Source: Aphelenchoides besseyi (taxonomy: Eukaryota > Nematoda > Chromadorea > Rhabditida > Aphelenchoididae). From it: 64,000 bases of DNA. Positions within the stretch are counted from its first letter, which is position 1. Each line of letters starts with the position of its first letter. Where the stretch lies: assembly GCA_024699855.1 (NCBI GenBank), contig JAMPIQ010000003.1, positions 372,001 through 436,000 of the forward strand, given 5' to 3'. A program made the position numbers and the translations under genes. The notes beneath the pieces were generated by a model, which worked only from the letters and a program-made list of their open reading frames with translations, was not told where the DNA came from and searched no databases. Shown piece by piece: positions 10,557 through 21,149 of the stretch.

Positions 10557-10862
10557 TTAGCCGCCGATCAGTTTCAGTACTCTAAACTGTTCAGACCTTA
10601 CTCTTACCGCCGCATTAACAACTGTGTCAAATCTGAGACCACCATCATCAGCAGAAACAGCTCCACAAACTTTTGCAATTTTGGACGATTTTCGACAAAC
10701 TCTTTGACTTTGAAGGGCTCTCATTTCTTCCTCAGTTATCCGCTGGCTACGAGTTTGGACACAATCAAATGCCAGACTTTTGGGCTTCTTATTGATGTAA
10801 TATAACCGTCGGGTGTTGCCAAAATCTCCGAAGTACATCGATTTGCGCGATGGACGTGTCAT
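10557..10862 (-). CDS. Hypothetical 101-aa ORF, possibly first exon of a longer gene
   Basis: The ORF starts with ATG at 10862. It is basic (MTRPSRKSMYF) with an RSQRITEEEMRALQSQRVCR segment and no signal peptide. A strong donor (GCG|GTAAGAG) after the residues VVNAA suggests that the real exon ends near 10608. A second minus-strand open stretch (10242-10465, containing PIVEWSIYRWEKSDF and NPSDWEHKLLD) could be its next exon, but I could not find an acceptor in matching phase. Existence and structure are both uncertain. It lies between secreted peptide A and the orphan seven-helix gene, all on the same strand. Confidence 0.35.
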   Translation of the reverse strand: MTRPSRKSMYFGDFGNTRRLYYINKKPKSLAFDCVQTRSQRITEEEMRALQSQRVCRKSSKIAKVCGAVSADDGGLRFDTVVNAAVRVRSEQFRVLKLIGG

Positions 10863-11304
10863 ACAAGGGAATGGGGGGTGTTGTGTATTTTGGCTTATTG
10901 GCTGATTGGATTTTGTTGATATTCACATGGTTTTGAGTTCACTAGTGTCTGTTGTTGTTCGATGAACCGCAGTCTTCCGTAGTCAGTAGTTCTCGAGTTA
11001 CAGTCAATGGAAGTTGACTTCTCGGCGGTCGATGTCTGATAGTTGGCATTTTTTTCTGTTACATTTTCAGGTCAATTGTTTCTACTAACTATGTCTAGAC
11101 AACTACAATTTTTGTTCAATTCACAGTTGTAGAGATGGGTTTGAATGTTTCTGTAGCCGAAGTGGTGACCTTTATTTGAAGTCATCTCATATGCACACAA
11201 AAAACACTTTTATTGGAAAGCATTCTATAGATGCGAATCGTAAGTTGTCGATATTTTATCAAGAGTTTATAATCAATAAAAACCTAAATATCGATGAACA
11301 AAAG

Positions 11305-12799
11305 TTAGCGTTGTGAATCCAGAGACTGTCGATACCAATCTATCGGTTTTTGATTGGGATCAACCTGAAGAAACATGGGCATCAAAGCCGATTGATTGCC
11401 ACGTGAATTGGAACGTGTTGAACGACGTGGCAACGATGGACTTGTCATGGGTGCATTTCCACTTGCCATCAATTTAGCAGCTCTCCAGCGAAGTGCCTAA
11501 AGATCTAAAGATAAGATCAAAAATTGAAGACTTACTTGTCGTAGAATGTCGTCAGTTGTGAAGGTTGAGAAAGCGGGAAAGATGACCAACGCAAAAGACT
11601 GAACGCAGCCGTCCACGAAGTTCGGAATTACTGGCACGTGAAGAAAACGATCGGGAACCGCGCAGAAGTGACAATAAACGATCAGACCACAGTAAGCGGC
11701 ATCCAACAGCAAGGATAAAGTGAGCCAAACGAAGTCTTTCAAGAGATCTAATTTCTGTTCTTTTTTCGTCTCTTTTCGAGCGCTGAAATCAAAGTTCACC
11801 AAATGATGTCACAAAAGCACAAAATAAACTGGTCAGATTGATTTCACGATTGAAAATAGATGTTGTGAGCTCATCATTTTTGGTCGAGAAGTTCATTTGT
11901 TAAGAAAACTACGATGAAAGAATTGCTCATAGGAGATTACGGTTTCGAAAGTAATGAGATAGAAATCAATAAACTCTATTGATAAACATACCATTTGATC
12001 AAAGCAAAAGTTACGGACAGAAAGTAGAGAAAAGCGCAAAAAGCAAAAGCGAATCCAACGGAGGCAAAAACGTAGAAATTTTCTTCGCTGCTCTGCGTGC
12101 TGTACATCCATCGAAGACCTTCCAGACAATAGTTGAGGGTCCTGAAGGCGAAATAAGCAATCGATCACTGTGAACATACCGGTCAGCGAAGACGCAGTTA
12201 ACAAAACGATTGGAACCGAAAAGAAAAGCGAAGAGAAGGGCACCAAAAGTCACAGTACGCGTAGCCAAGTGATCACTTCGGAAAGGACTAAAAGCCATAA
12301 AACGACAATTCGAAAATTCGACTCACAAAATATGCGGAAAGGAGTAGTTGATGAAACGACGTGCTGACAAATAAAGTTGAAGAGCGACCACCGAACTCAA
12401 ACAGAATATCGCCATGTATCCAGGAGCATTGTGCAGGGATTCGGAAAGGAAAACTGAGTTATCAGCAGCTGAAAGACTTGACTAATGGTCGTTGGTTGAA
12501 CTTACCGAGAGTGTAGGAAAGAGTGAAAATGTTGACAAACAAAAGTAGCAAATGAACTGTGCATTGAATAGCGAAAACGGTAAGAAAATCGGTGGCATGA
12601 TGACCACGACAGTCGGGCAGCACACTCAACAAAATCAACAGTGTAATAAAACAACCAACACCAATAGCGACACTTGTCGACGCCAACAGAACTTTGTCCA
12701 AATGAGACTCTTCGAACATCTATAAAGTTGGGAAATTAAGTAAAAGACACAAAAGTCGGCAAACGCGACGTAGAAAAGAAATAACACCTGATCAGTCAT
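11305..12799 (-). CDS. Orphan seven-helix membrane protein, 354 aa, seven exons
   Basis: Exons 12799-12788, 12719-12506, 12468-12327, 12287-12180, 12141-11992, 11782-11536 and 11496-11305 join in phase to 354 residues. About seven hydrophobic segments are visible: VAIGVGCFITLLILLSVL, FAIQCTVHLLLLFVNIFTL, YMAIFCLSSVVALQLYL, FGALLFAFLFG, FASVGFAFAFCAFLYFLSV, WLTLSLLLDAAYCGLIVYC and CVQSFALVIFPAF. The cytosolic-looking tail is basic and Ser/Pro-rich (PSLPRRSTRSNSRGNQ). I see no DRY or NPxxY motif, so it is not an obvious rhodopsin-type receptor. Nematode-specific chemoreceptor-like or transporter-like proteins are possible. The first exon codes only MTDQ, an unusually short start exon, so an upstream start is not excluded. 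Confidence 0.65.
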
Positions 12800-13071
12800 C
12801 TTCGTTGCCCGACCGGAAACCACAAAATTTTGACATGTTTACGATTTTTAAGTCCTGAAAGAAATCCGAGATGATTAAAAGATCGCTCACGTGTTCCCTA
12901 GTGAACAGGCGTCTTCGGTTTAAAACTTCTTTAATGAGTCGCCGATCAATCAATCAAAATTATCTGAGTCGTTTCTGCGAAACCTTTGCAAGAAGTCAAT
13001 TGATCATTTGACGTGAATGAGTGGGCCGAAAGTAATTAGTCTGCGAAAATTGGTTTTTTAAAGTTCAAGAG

Positions 13072-14064
13072 TCAAGCGAGTTTATTCGATTTGGGTTTTG
13101 CAGTTGTGGATATGAAACCGGGCATTTCGAGCAGAAAGTAAAGAGGTTGTTGTAGTGGACGCAACGGCTCCAACGGTCGTGTGTATTTGCCGACATCTTG
13201 ACGTTGAAAGTTTTTGATCACAAGTGTACCGTTAGGGTACAAACGCGTCCGATTTTGGTCCATACGATCGGTCTGTGAAAGCATAGAATCAGGAAACTTT
13301 GTGGTCGACTTACACCGTTGATTGTCCATCCACCTGAGTAATTGGCGAACGAAAAGATCATTTGCATTTGAGGAATCTGATCGGTTTCACGAGCTACAAC
13401 GAAGTGCTCAACACCGAAATCCAATCGTACGGTCTTTCCAATTTTAACTTCAAAAATCTGCAAAATCACTTAATCGACTAAGTCTCAAAGAAAACAAACC
13501 GTTTCATCGGTCGTGAACAGTTTTGTAATGGGGTTGTAAGCGCCGCGGTTGACTTGAATCTTTCGACTTTTCTTCAATTTGACCAGTGGGTTCTTTTGGT
13601 TTAAAGTCCAATTGTAGACGTTTGGCTCACAGTCTATAGAAGTCAACAGTTTGAAGATGAGTACTCACCTTGAATCCAACCGTTGACGGTCGTATACACG
13701 TGGAACGGACAAACAAACTCACGTTGCGGAAAAGAGTAAATACCCCAATCGTTGACAGCGAATTTATCGATCTCTAACGTTCCGTTCGGATGAATTCGCG
13801 TGCCGTGTTCATTGATTCGATTCTTCTAAAAACGAACTGATTGAGTGTCTATCTATCACTCACTCCATCGGTCGTCCAACCGTTCCAGCCGTCGACTCGA
13901 AACGCGAATTGACGTTCCGTTGATGCACGTGTACAACGCTGATAAATTAGCTCCGGACCATCATAGTCGAATCGAAATCTTCGACCGATTCGCGCGGCCA
14001 CAAACTTGGGATCAGAATCCGAGTTTTGAATCAAAATGATAAGAAAGAAGACGATTGGAATCAT
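13072..14064 (-). CDS. Secreted protein with two tandem Ig-like domains, 278 aa
   Basis: Five exons (14064-13864, 13825-13669, 13633-13500, 13457-13314, 13272-13072) give 278 residues. Signal peptide MIPIVFFLIILIQNSDS. Two repeats follow: the first has VAARIGRRFRFDYD ... GTRIHPNGTLEIDKF ... NDWGIYSF; the second has FEVKIGKTVRLDFG ... RTRLYPNGTLVIKNF ... QDVGKYTR. The GxxVxLDF strand and the NGTLxIxxFxxxDxGxY block are the hallmarks of V/I-set immunoglobulin folds. The B- and F-strand cysteines that normally form the disulphide are absent in both repeats. Exon boundaries fall at the same place (after W-T-x-[D/N]-G) in each repeat, so it arose by internal duplication. The role is probably extracellular binding. 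Confidence 0.72.
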
Positions 14065-14476
14065 AAGTTCGTTCAGTGAATCGTAAGAACTCCTGCTCTT
14101 TGCAACGACAATTAAAACTTTGGCGTAAAAGTCGAGAAAATTGACGTTCTATTGCGCGGAACGTTTGTCGTCAATTATTTTGTTTTTGGGTTACTGGGAT
14201 TGCGGGTCAACACTTTTCGGTACTCTGCGTTTCCGATGACAACTCAACAGACGAATCAAAATCTGTGGACGCGGCAAAAAACGCGCGTGCATCCAGATGA
14301 CTGATCTGCGACCGCAGTATCTCGATTTGTCACTTGCTCTCTCGTGGCATCCAAAAAAAGGCGCTAACGACGATCAGTTGGCCGTTGCGGTTTTCCCGTC
14401 AGTCGCGATCTTCGAGTGAAACTTGTGAGAGTTTTGCAGGAAATTGATCAAAGTTTAATTGCGCTTTAACGTTAAA

Positions 14477-14758
14477 TCAAAGCCGAGGGTTCAGTTGCCG
14501 TCCAGTAGTCACTGAATTACCTGGACCCAGGCCTTTAAATACATTGAGTTTACGATAAGATTTGGAATTGCTGTCGAAATAAAGATAGACAATATAATAC
14601 ATTAAATCCAATTGAAGCAAAAGCCTTCGATAATTCATCTGAATGATAATCAAATCGACGCTCAGTGCTAAAAGAACGAGCGAAATGGAGCTAACTGCTA
14701 ACGTTAACATTAGCGTGTTATGCAAGCTAGCGTAACTGCCTGTAAAAAATGACGTCAT
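14477..14758 (-). CDS. Putative membrane-protein exon(s), structure uncertain
   Basis: An open stretch beginning MTSFFTGSYASLHNTLML contains two hydrophobic segments (LTLAVSSISLVLLALSVDLIII and LLLQLDLMYYIVYLYF). Upstream on the same strand (about 15000-14765) lie further hydrophobic coding-like pieces: SQVVVFLTSGLLLTLIRI, then after a possible 40-bp intron FEWLEQLFLKLLVNFALATF. They may be exons of one small multi-pass protein, or a decayed copy. There is a TTTATAG acceptor 4 bp before the ATG, which could be a trans- or cis-splice site. No family is recognised. Confidence 0.35.
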   Translation of the reverse strand: MTSFFTGSYASLHNTLMLTLAVSSISLVLLALSVDLIIIQMNYRRLLLQLDLMYYIVYLYFDSNSKSYRKLNVFKGLGPGNSVTTGRQLNPRL

Positions 14759-14769
14759 GCTCCTATAAA

Positions 14770-16726
14770 AACAATAGTGTTCTGTTTGTCGATGATCATA
14801 TCAAGTTTTAAAAAAGTCGCTAATGCGAAGTTGACCAAGAGTTTGAGAAACAGCTGTTCTAGCCACTCAAAATTCTAAGCGGGTGGTCTCAATGTAAGAA
14901 AGCGCTAGCTGCACAATACGAATCAATGTCAAAAGCAAACCACTTGTCAAAAAGACGACAACTTGGGACCACAGCACCTTTAGAAGAAGTTTAAACGGGC
15001 CGCAGGTGACTCGACTTTGAACTTTTAACCGTTATAGATGAGTAATGAAAATAGTGGGTCTATGGCAATTTGTGATTCATTCTTCAAGCAAAATTTAATT
15101 TAAAACAGAAGGAGTACCATTAAATAACGATTATATACAATTGGAAATGGCAGAGTGGTACGACCGGAAATAACCGATAAAAATGGCCATCAAATTGTTC
15201 GGGCCTTAAAAACCGAGGTTAAGCATCCTCTGGATCTTCCCCCAAACCCTCAGGGACTGTGGCAGAACACCGCCGGATCCGCTGGACCACTCCCATTTCG
15301 TTGTTTTTTGGTAAAATTTCTCTCTTGCTCTCCCTGACTTTTCTCGCTCAAATCGCGTCTTATTGTCATTTTTTTGTCCCCAATAAAAATGTTGTTATGC
15401 TACTCGCGCATACGCTGAGAACCGAACAAAAATCTTTATTCGAACGGACAAAGGAAAGGCTACATGCAGGATTTCAAACTATCAACAAGATAAGATGCCG
15501 GTAATAGTAATGATTGCTTGCTTATCGAAGTTTCTTAAAAGTTGATAACATCGACTGTAACACAAAAAGGTTGATGATGTCAGACGAAAAGTGAGACATT
15601 TCGATAAACACGATGAAACTTAATTACGAAATTTCACGAATAATTTCCAATGCGCAATTAACTTCTTTGATTGCGACTCTTGCAGCGAAAACATTCTTTC
15701 AATCTCAGCCCCAAGTTCACATAAAACAATAAGTGACACAAGCTGTACAGAAGGAAACAGCATTCAATCTGCTGTAAAGTTCGTCAATGAAATAAACCTC
15801 CCGTTCCTTGTGAAACTTCCATCTAATTGGAGATTTCGAGTTAACTGACATTAAATTTATCCATCGCGTATCAAACTCAATCCCGGAAATTAGCATAGTA
15901 GGACAAAATGATAATCAAAAGATTGTTTCTGAAAACTTCTTTTGTAGCAGAAAAACTATATATCATGCATATCGATTTTGAAGAATAAGAAAAACAGTTC
16001 AGTGAATTATATTGAGTACCAGAAAGACTTGCGGCTTTGCCGCTCGCTTTTTTTAGTTGTGTTTTGAATGGGTAATAGAAAATTCAACAATTAACTGCCA
16101 AATCGCGCTGAAACCCAAAATCTAAACGTCCACATTACATCGATCGTATCCCTGCGAATAGCTATTTTGGAGACATGTATTATATACCGTTGTAACGCAC
16201 ATTAGATGAGCTTTCTGGATTGCTAATATACATATTAGAGAAACATCGTAACAACCAAAATATGTGAACCCGCATTTGAAGCAAAAATATAAAAAAAATT
16301 TCTACCAAAGTTAATAACTCCATTGTGATTATTTTATATGCTGTCATATATTGCTTGACAATGAGCCCTACTGATGCGCACAATGCTATATTCTTTCAAG
16401 GCAATCGGCTCAATTTTCGATATGGTTTGATCAGAAAAACCGATTTCAGTGTTAATTTCAAGTCAAAAATTTACTCAGTAAAAGTTCGTATCTTGCAAAA
16501 CAAATGTCAAATACGTACTCTCCATACTCAAATCTATAAGTTTAACACTTTGCTTCCAATCGTCAACTCCACTTTCTCCCCATCTCCATCACCTTCACCA
16601 TCATCATTGCCAATTATGTTAGGGGAAATGTACTGCAAGACAACTGAGATCACCGGCACAATGTCGCAGAGTCATAACTGAAATCGAGAAAGATAAATCA
16701 AAGTTGCAAAACCAAAATTACTTATC
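14770..16726. other. Mostly intergenic; possible repeat fragment at 15.15-15.5 kb
   Basis: The stretch 15150-15500 is distinctly more GC-rich than its surroundings, carries AATAAA at 15383-15388 and has no coherent protein. It looks like a piece of a dispersed repeat (LTR- or UTR-like) but has no partner here. The ORF 16325-16681, with a Ser-Pro microsatellite-coded run, has no other gene-like property. The remainder is AT-rich and empty. Confidence 0.3.
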
Positions 16727-17190
16727 TTAGTTCACGCGGTTATATTGGTGTTGGCGAAGTTCATTAACAAAGTCGACAAATTGATCCGGATCTGGAAACT
16801 TCAACACCAAGTTGTACGTCTGATTCTCGACTTCTTGTCCATTGCACTCCATCAGAAAACAGTGCAAATTTGTTAAATTTCACCGCTCAGCAAGTGGTCA
16901 AGAAAAAACGAAAATGAAAAATTATTGGGTCAAATTTCTCTTCTTCGACCAAAAGCAATTGTCGCCATATCTTTGCAAAAATCTCGATTAATACGCGGTT
17001 ATACGCAAAAATAAACATTGCCAATCGAAAGAGCAGTCTTGACTTCATATGGACGCCAACAAACAGCACAAAAATCGGCCCATTTGTTGCCGCTTTTTCG
17101 CCGTCGAATGTCGACCACCCTGCTTTTTTGGAGGAGGGCGATTACGTTTTAAGGCCGTAGCTAATGTTCACGGCATCGCGACAACTTTTA

Positions 17191-17690
17191 AGCCAGTAAC
17201 CTTTGTTCGCCTATAAACTCTTGACATTTTAATCCTTTTGACGTCGTTTTTACGTTAGTTTAAAAGGTACTTATGCTTGATCAAAGGTGACCAAATCGAC
17301 AAATTTTTGAGTTTTTTGACCTTTGATGGCACATATTAATTTTTTAAAAAAACTTTCAAGATTTTTGAGCCAGTAACCTTTGTGCACAAGAGTCTTGACT
17401 ACATTTTAGTTTTTGTTATATTGAATTCCATTCATTTTGAAGGGCACTTATGCTTACTCAAAGAGAGACAAGTCGACTAATTTTTGAGTTTTTTGATGTT
17501 TGATAGCTCACACTCTTTTTCAATCAATTTTCTAGAATATTTGATCTAGTAACTTTTGTTTGTCGATAATTTCTCGATATTTTTGACCTTTGTTTGATTC
17601 GATTTTGTTGATTTTGAAGTGTACTTATTCGCATGCAAACAAGGGTTGCTCAGCCAATTTTTGTCGATTTCAGTTGAAATTACATTTTCG
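17191..17690 (+). repeat. Three diverged 177-bp direct repeats inside the transposon
   Basis: Units start near 17191, 17368 and 17545, each beginning with a variant of AGCCAGTAACCTTTGT. Each contains TTTTGAAGGGCACTTATGC-like, CGACAAATTTTTGAG-like and TTTTTTGACCTTTGATGG-like blocks in the same order; the third is the most diverged. The array lies directly upstream of the element's gene, a position typical of promoter or transposase-binding repeats. Confidence 0.7.
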
Positions 17691-17708
17691 TTCTTTTAAA
17701 TTGTAAAG

Positions 17709-19065
17709 ATGGGAAGAACTAAACGTCAATATAGTGGAAGACAAAATAGATTAATGAGATCTGATGTGCGATCAGTTGGAGAACAAGCATCAATGGTTGA
17801 ACATCATGAAGAAACACCGGTTTGTATACTAAACATTTTGGATAATTTTAAAGCAATAATTGAAGATGGAAATTGATCAACCAATAATTCCCATTCTTGT
17901 TCGACAACCTGAATTTGTTAATATACAATTTCCAACAAGTTAGGATTCTACATTCCTACTCAAGTTCAACGACCACAATCAACGAATAATTATGTTCTGG
18001 TAGCAGCTTTTGAAGGCGACGAAAAATTTGAATTGTTTAAACGAGCCGGAAGAATTTTCTTCAATTTTATCAACAACATCGCTGCTAATCCCAAATACAA
18101 GGTGGACGAACGTGAAATGGATGTCGAAATACTTTTCGTCGGAGACATGAAAGTTATTTCAATTTTTTTCGATGTTCCATATCCTCTATCAACAGAGTTT
18201 TGTCCTCTATGTCACGTTGGATTACGGACTCATCGTTCTACAGGAGCTGTGAGAGGATTTGAACGAGAACGAGGAGAAAATGCTCTTTTAAAAATTCCGA
18301 TGAAAAACGTCGTAACTCCACCGCTTCATGTATTCCAAGGACTAGTCAATACGGTAGTTCGTCAATGGACAAAAGAAACTCGCTCCCAATGGTTTCGTCG
18401 CGCTGGTGTTTCTAGTAGTTGGCAACAATCATCTTTATTAACTGGACGAGATGCTTTTACTTTCGTAAAATTTATCAACGACAATACAACGGAAAAAGAT
18501 GCAGTTCCACAACGAGCACTGATACTTTCCCTTCATAGATTTGGTTCATGGACATCAGCGATTGAATTTAATTTTGACGATCAAAGGCTGCAAAATCAAT
18601 TGAAAAAAAGACATTGAAGATTTGTTTTCCAGTTTTCGAAGCCTGATGCCATCTAACATCCGTCCACCAAAGCTGCACATGGCCGAAAAGCATGTTGTAA
18701 ATCAACTGATTGAACGCAAAACTTGGGGTCGACATGGCGAATAATGTGAGTTTCAAATTTTGTTCAATTGATTGCTCATCAAATTTTTAAATTTAGCTAC
18801 TGAATCGATGCATCGCACCGGCAACATAGCTCAGCAGCACTGTATTGGAATCAACAAACAAAAAGCGTTAAATTTCTTTATGAAAACGCACTTAATTCTT
18901 GCGACTGCAGATTTGGATCAATTGGAGACGAAAAAACCTTTACGATCAAGAAATGAAGCCGGAACCTCAACCAGTCAACAGCAAGATCCTGCGAGTGACG
19001 ACGAGTTCATGGAAGTTTTGGTCCCGTATGAAGAGCTCGGAGATTACCTTTCGATAATTATTTAA
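17709..19065 (+). pseudogene. Decayed transposon-borne gene of an uncharacterised transposon-associated family
   Basis: Exon 1 (17709-17819) encodes a basic start MGRTKRQYSGRQNRLMRSDV. After an intron the frame (MEIDQPIIPILVRQPEF...) breaks at about 17941 and again at an A7 run near 18603-18610. Order of recognisable parts: CPLCHVGLRTHRSTGAVRGF (CxxC with downstream His, metal-binding-like), VVTPPLHVFQGLVNTVV, PPKLHMAEKHVVNQLIE, WGRHGE, TESMHRTGN and an acidic tail ASDDEFMEVLVPYEEL. From memory, uncharacterised proteins in repeat-rich animal genomes share the spaced C-x2-C, PPLHxxxGL, KLHMxExHVV and ESxH signature; no function is established. The two frameshifts make this copy probably dead. 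Confidence 0.6.
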
Positions 19066-19705
19066 CATTCCATATTTTCGATTAACAAATAAATTTTTCA
19101 GACTTAAGATTGTGATCGTTTATCGTAGACAGAAGGCCGAATTCCACTAACCAAAAGAACTCGTGCATTTTCCGATCAAATTTTCTCTCATTTTTATTTT
19201 GTTCAAAAATTTTTGGAGCGGTGAAATTTGACGGTTTATGATGGAGTGCCATTGATAATCATAGTCTGAAAATATGAATAAATGTATGAAAAGAGAAAAT
19301 GCACTTACCGGGCGACTCACCTTCTTGACGGTGACTTCAGTTTGAGAATAAATTATGCGACTTGAGTAGAAGCGAGGCAATGGTCCATGATTGTAGACAT
19401 GCGAGAAAGCGTCGCTGAAAACTCGGATACCGGCATCAGTGATGGAGAATCGAATATTGTAGTCAATTTCCAATTGAGTAACGGACACGTTGTATTCCAT
19501 TTTGAATACTGAAACAGAGCACAAAAAGGAAGGATTGCTGCCAACAGGATCAAAACTGAAAATGAGTGATTAGCTGACTGGAGAAAGCAAAAAGAATGTG
19601 ATTTGCATAAAAATTGCAATTTAAATTTTAGTCAGCTTACGTTTCATTTTTGATGGCGAGTTGATTTATCTTATCAATGAGCTCATTTTTAATATTAAGA
19701 CCCAT

Positions 19706-21149
19706 TTTGTAGTCGAATATTTGAAGAAACAATCGGAAGAATCGAACAACTTAGCTGAGTTAGCCGCTTTTACATCACAGACGGTGTTACGATAGAATAT
19801 GCTTTTATGAAAATGTGGCAGAGAAATTCATTGCTTATCAACGTCACAAATGTTTTCCGAACAGAATGGGAAGTAAAGATGAAGATAGCACATCACTGAC
19901 AGTTCGTATTCTCATGTTTGTGTTTACATTAGTTTATGAATTCAAGAAAAACGCTTAAGAACAGAATATACGGAATAAGTGAACAAATCGCGTAGTCGTT
20001 ATTCTTGTGAATAAGAGAATAGTCCTGGACATATAGATCAATTGCATAGTAGAATTAAAATGTGCAACTAAAATTCGACTTTAACTTAAGTTTATGCAGG
20101 AAACTAAACGATATGATTAACGCTGTTGTAAAATAAAATACATAATGACGGGCTAAGCGGAAATTAAGTTAACAAAAACGATGGTTGAGCCGGTAATTAG
20201 TGAAAGCAAACGCTGTATCGTATGCAACGGAAGAAGTGCTGTTAAATTGTCGTCCTCATCGAAAAGAATTTCGACTTGCAATGTTCATGCAAGCTGTGAT
20301 CGGAACTAGTTGCTTCACAAGAACATTAACGTCAGGAAAAACTACGATGAAGTAAAAAGCGTAGCCGAATAACATCGCGGAAAATGATTTTCACTTTTAC
20401 ATTTCTGTTGTGACATGAGCCTCCCAGTCCCGCCGCGAAACTGTCTTTATGGGTTTTCGGCCTGTGGGAAACTTATTTTTCTCTCTTTCGCCCAGTTCTC
20501 TGGATGCCTTTTCGTTTTTCCTCTCTTCCCTTTTCGTACTTTGTGTAGTTACCGTTTCATTCGTATAAACCTATTTGATTTGTACGCGAACACAACAATT
20601 TCTAATTCTACAACCCAGCGAATCTGCAGTTTTAATGCAGTCGGAAAATTATATAAGCATGTAATTGCTTTCAAAGGTGATTAGATTGAACGACAAATAT
20701 GAAGTCGATTTGGTTCAGTTAAATCGAAGGACAAACTTTGATTTGTATAAGTAGTCAAAGCTTCATTGACTGCCATTCAAATTGATGATCCATCAACAAT
20801 TCCAATTGCCAAATCGGAGTTAAAAGTACATACAGCAAAAATGGACGGAATCTAAGGACATTTTCCACACAACAAGCAGCGTATTGTTATCTACGAATAA
20901 CTGTAGAATTCAACAACACACACCGAGAAATCATTACTAAACATCCTTTCAAACACGAAAATAAATAATCAGTTCCTCAAGTAAAGCAAACTGGGTGAAC
21001 AGGTTTAAAGCATTAAAGAGATTGTTTCACTTATTAATATTGTTGGGACTACAAGAGATTCCTTTTGTCATTGCTTTTTATCATCACATTGCAAATGGCA
21101 ATAAATCAAATGGCACAACTGTGAAATCAAAATCGACGATCACCGATAG
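19706..21149. other. Intergenic; small gene-fragment-like patches only
   Basis: At 20213-20320 a plus-strand patch reads RCIVCNGRSAVKL ... RISTCNVHASCDR, a Cys/His pattern like a piece of a zinc-finger or transposase protein, with stops soon after. The 89-codon ORF 20415-20684 has no other support. Nothing else is seen. Confidence 0.3.

Larger units (their letters stand above)
16839..19254 (+). mobile_element. DNA transposon, 2404 bp, CACTCCATCA termini, 6-bp target duplication
   Basis: The element runs 16845-19248. The first 10 bp and last 10 bp are perfect inverse copies (CACTCCATCA / TGATGGAGTG), and a second inverted block AAATTTCACCGCTC follows on both sides after a variable spacer. CCATTG occurs immediately outside each end (16839-16844 and 19249-19254). 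It carries three diverged 177-bp repeats and a plus-strand, frameshifted gene. The CAC terminus recalls CACTA or Transib-like elements, but their target duplications are 2-3 and 5 bp; 6 bp is unusual. I cannot assign a superfamily. Confidence 0.8.
16727..19705 (-). pseudogene. Unknown host gene split by a 2.4-kb transposon in its last exon
   Basis: Exon 1 starts at 19705 (MGLNIKNELIDKINQLAIKN) and exon 2 starts after a 3' splice site with FDPVGSNPSFLCSVSVFKM and runs to TEVTVKK at about 19320. The last exon starts at 19265 and now reads TMIINGTPS followed by a stop at 19236 that lies inside the transposon terminus. Without the insert and one copy of CCATTG the reading frame passes uninterrupted from TMIING into QEVENQTYNLVLKFPD (16844 downward) and ends at 16727. 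The insertion therefore removes the last 36 residues. The domain is not recognised; there is no signal peptide. The truncated product could still be made. Confidence 0.75.

Noticed and set aside
16325..16681. 118-codon plus-strand ORF with a Ser-Pro run
   Set aside because: The run comes from a microsatellite (TCACCATC-type), there is no splice or signal support, and the rest is AT-driven composition.
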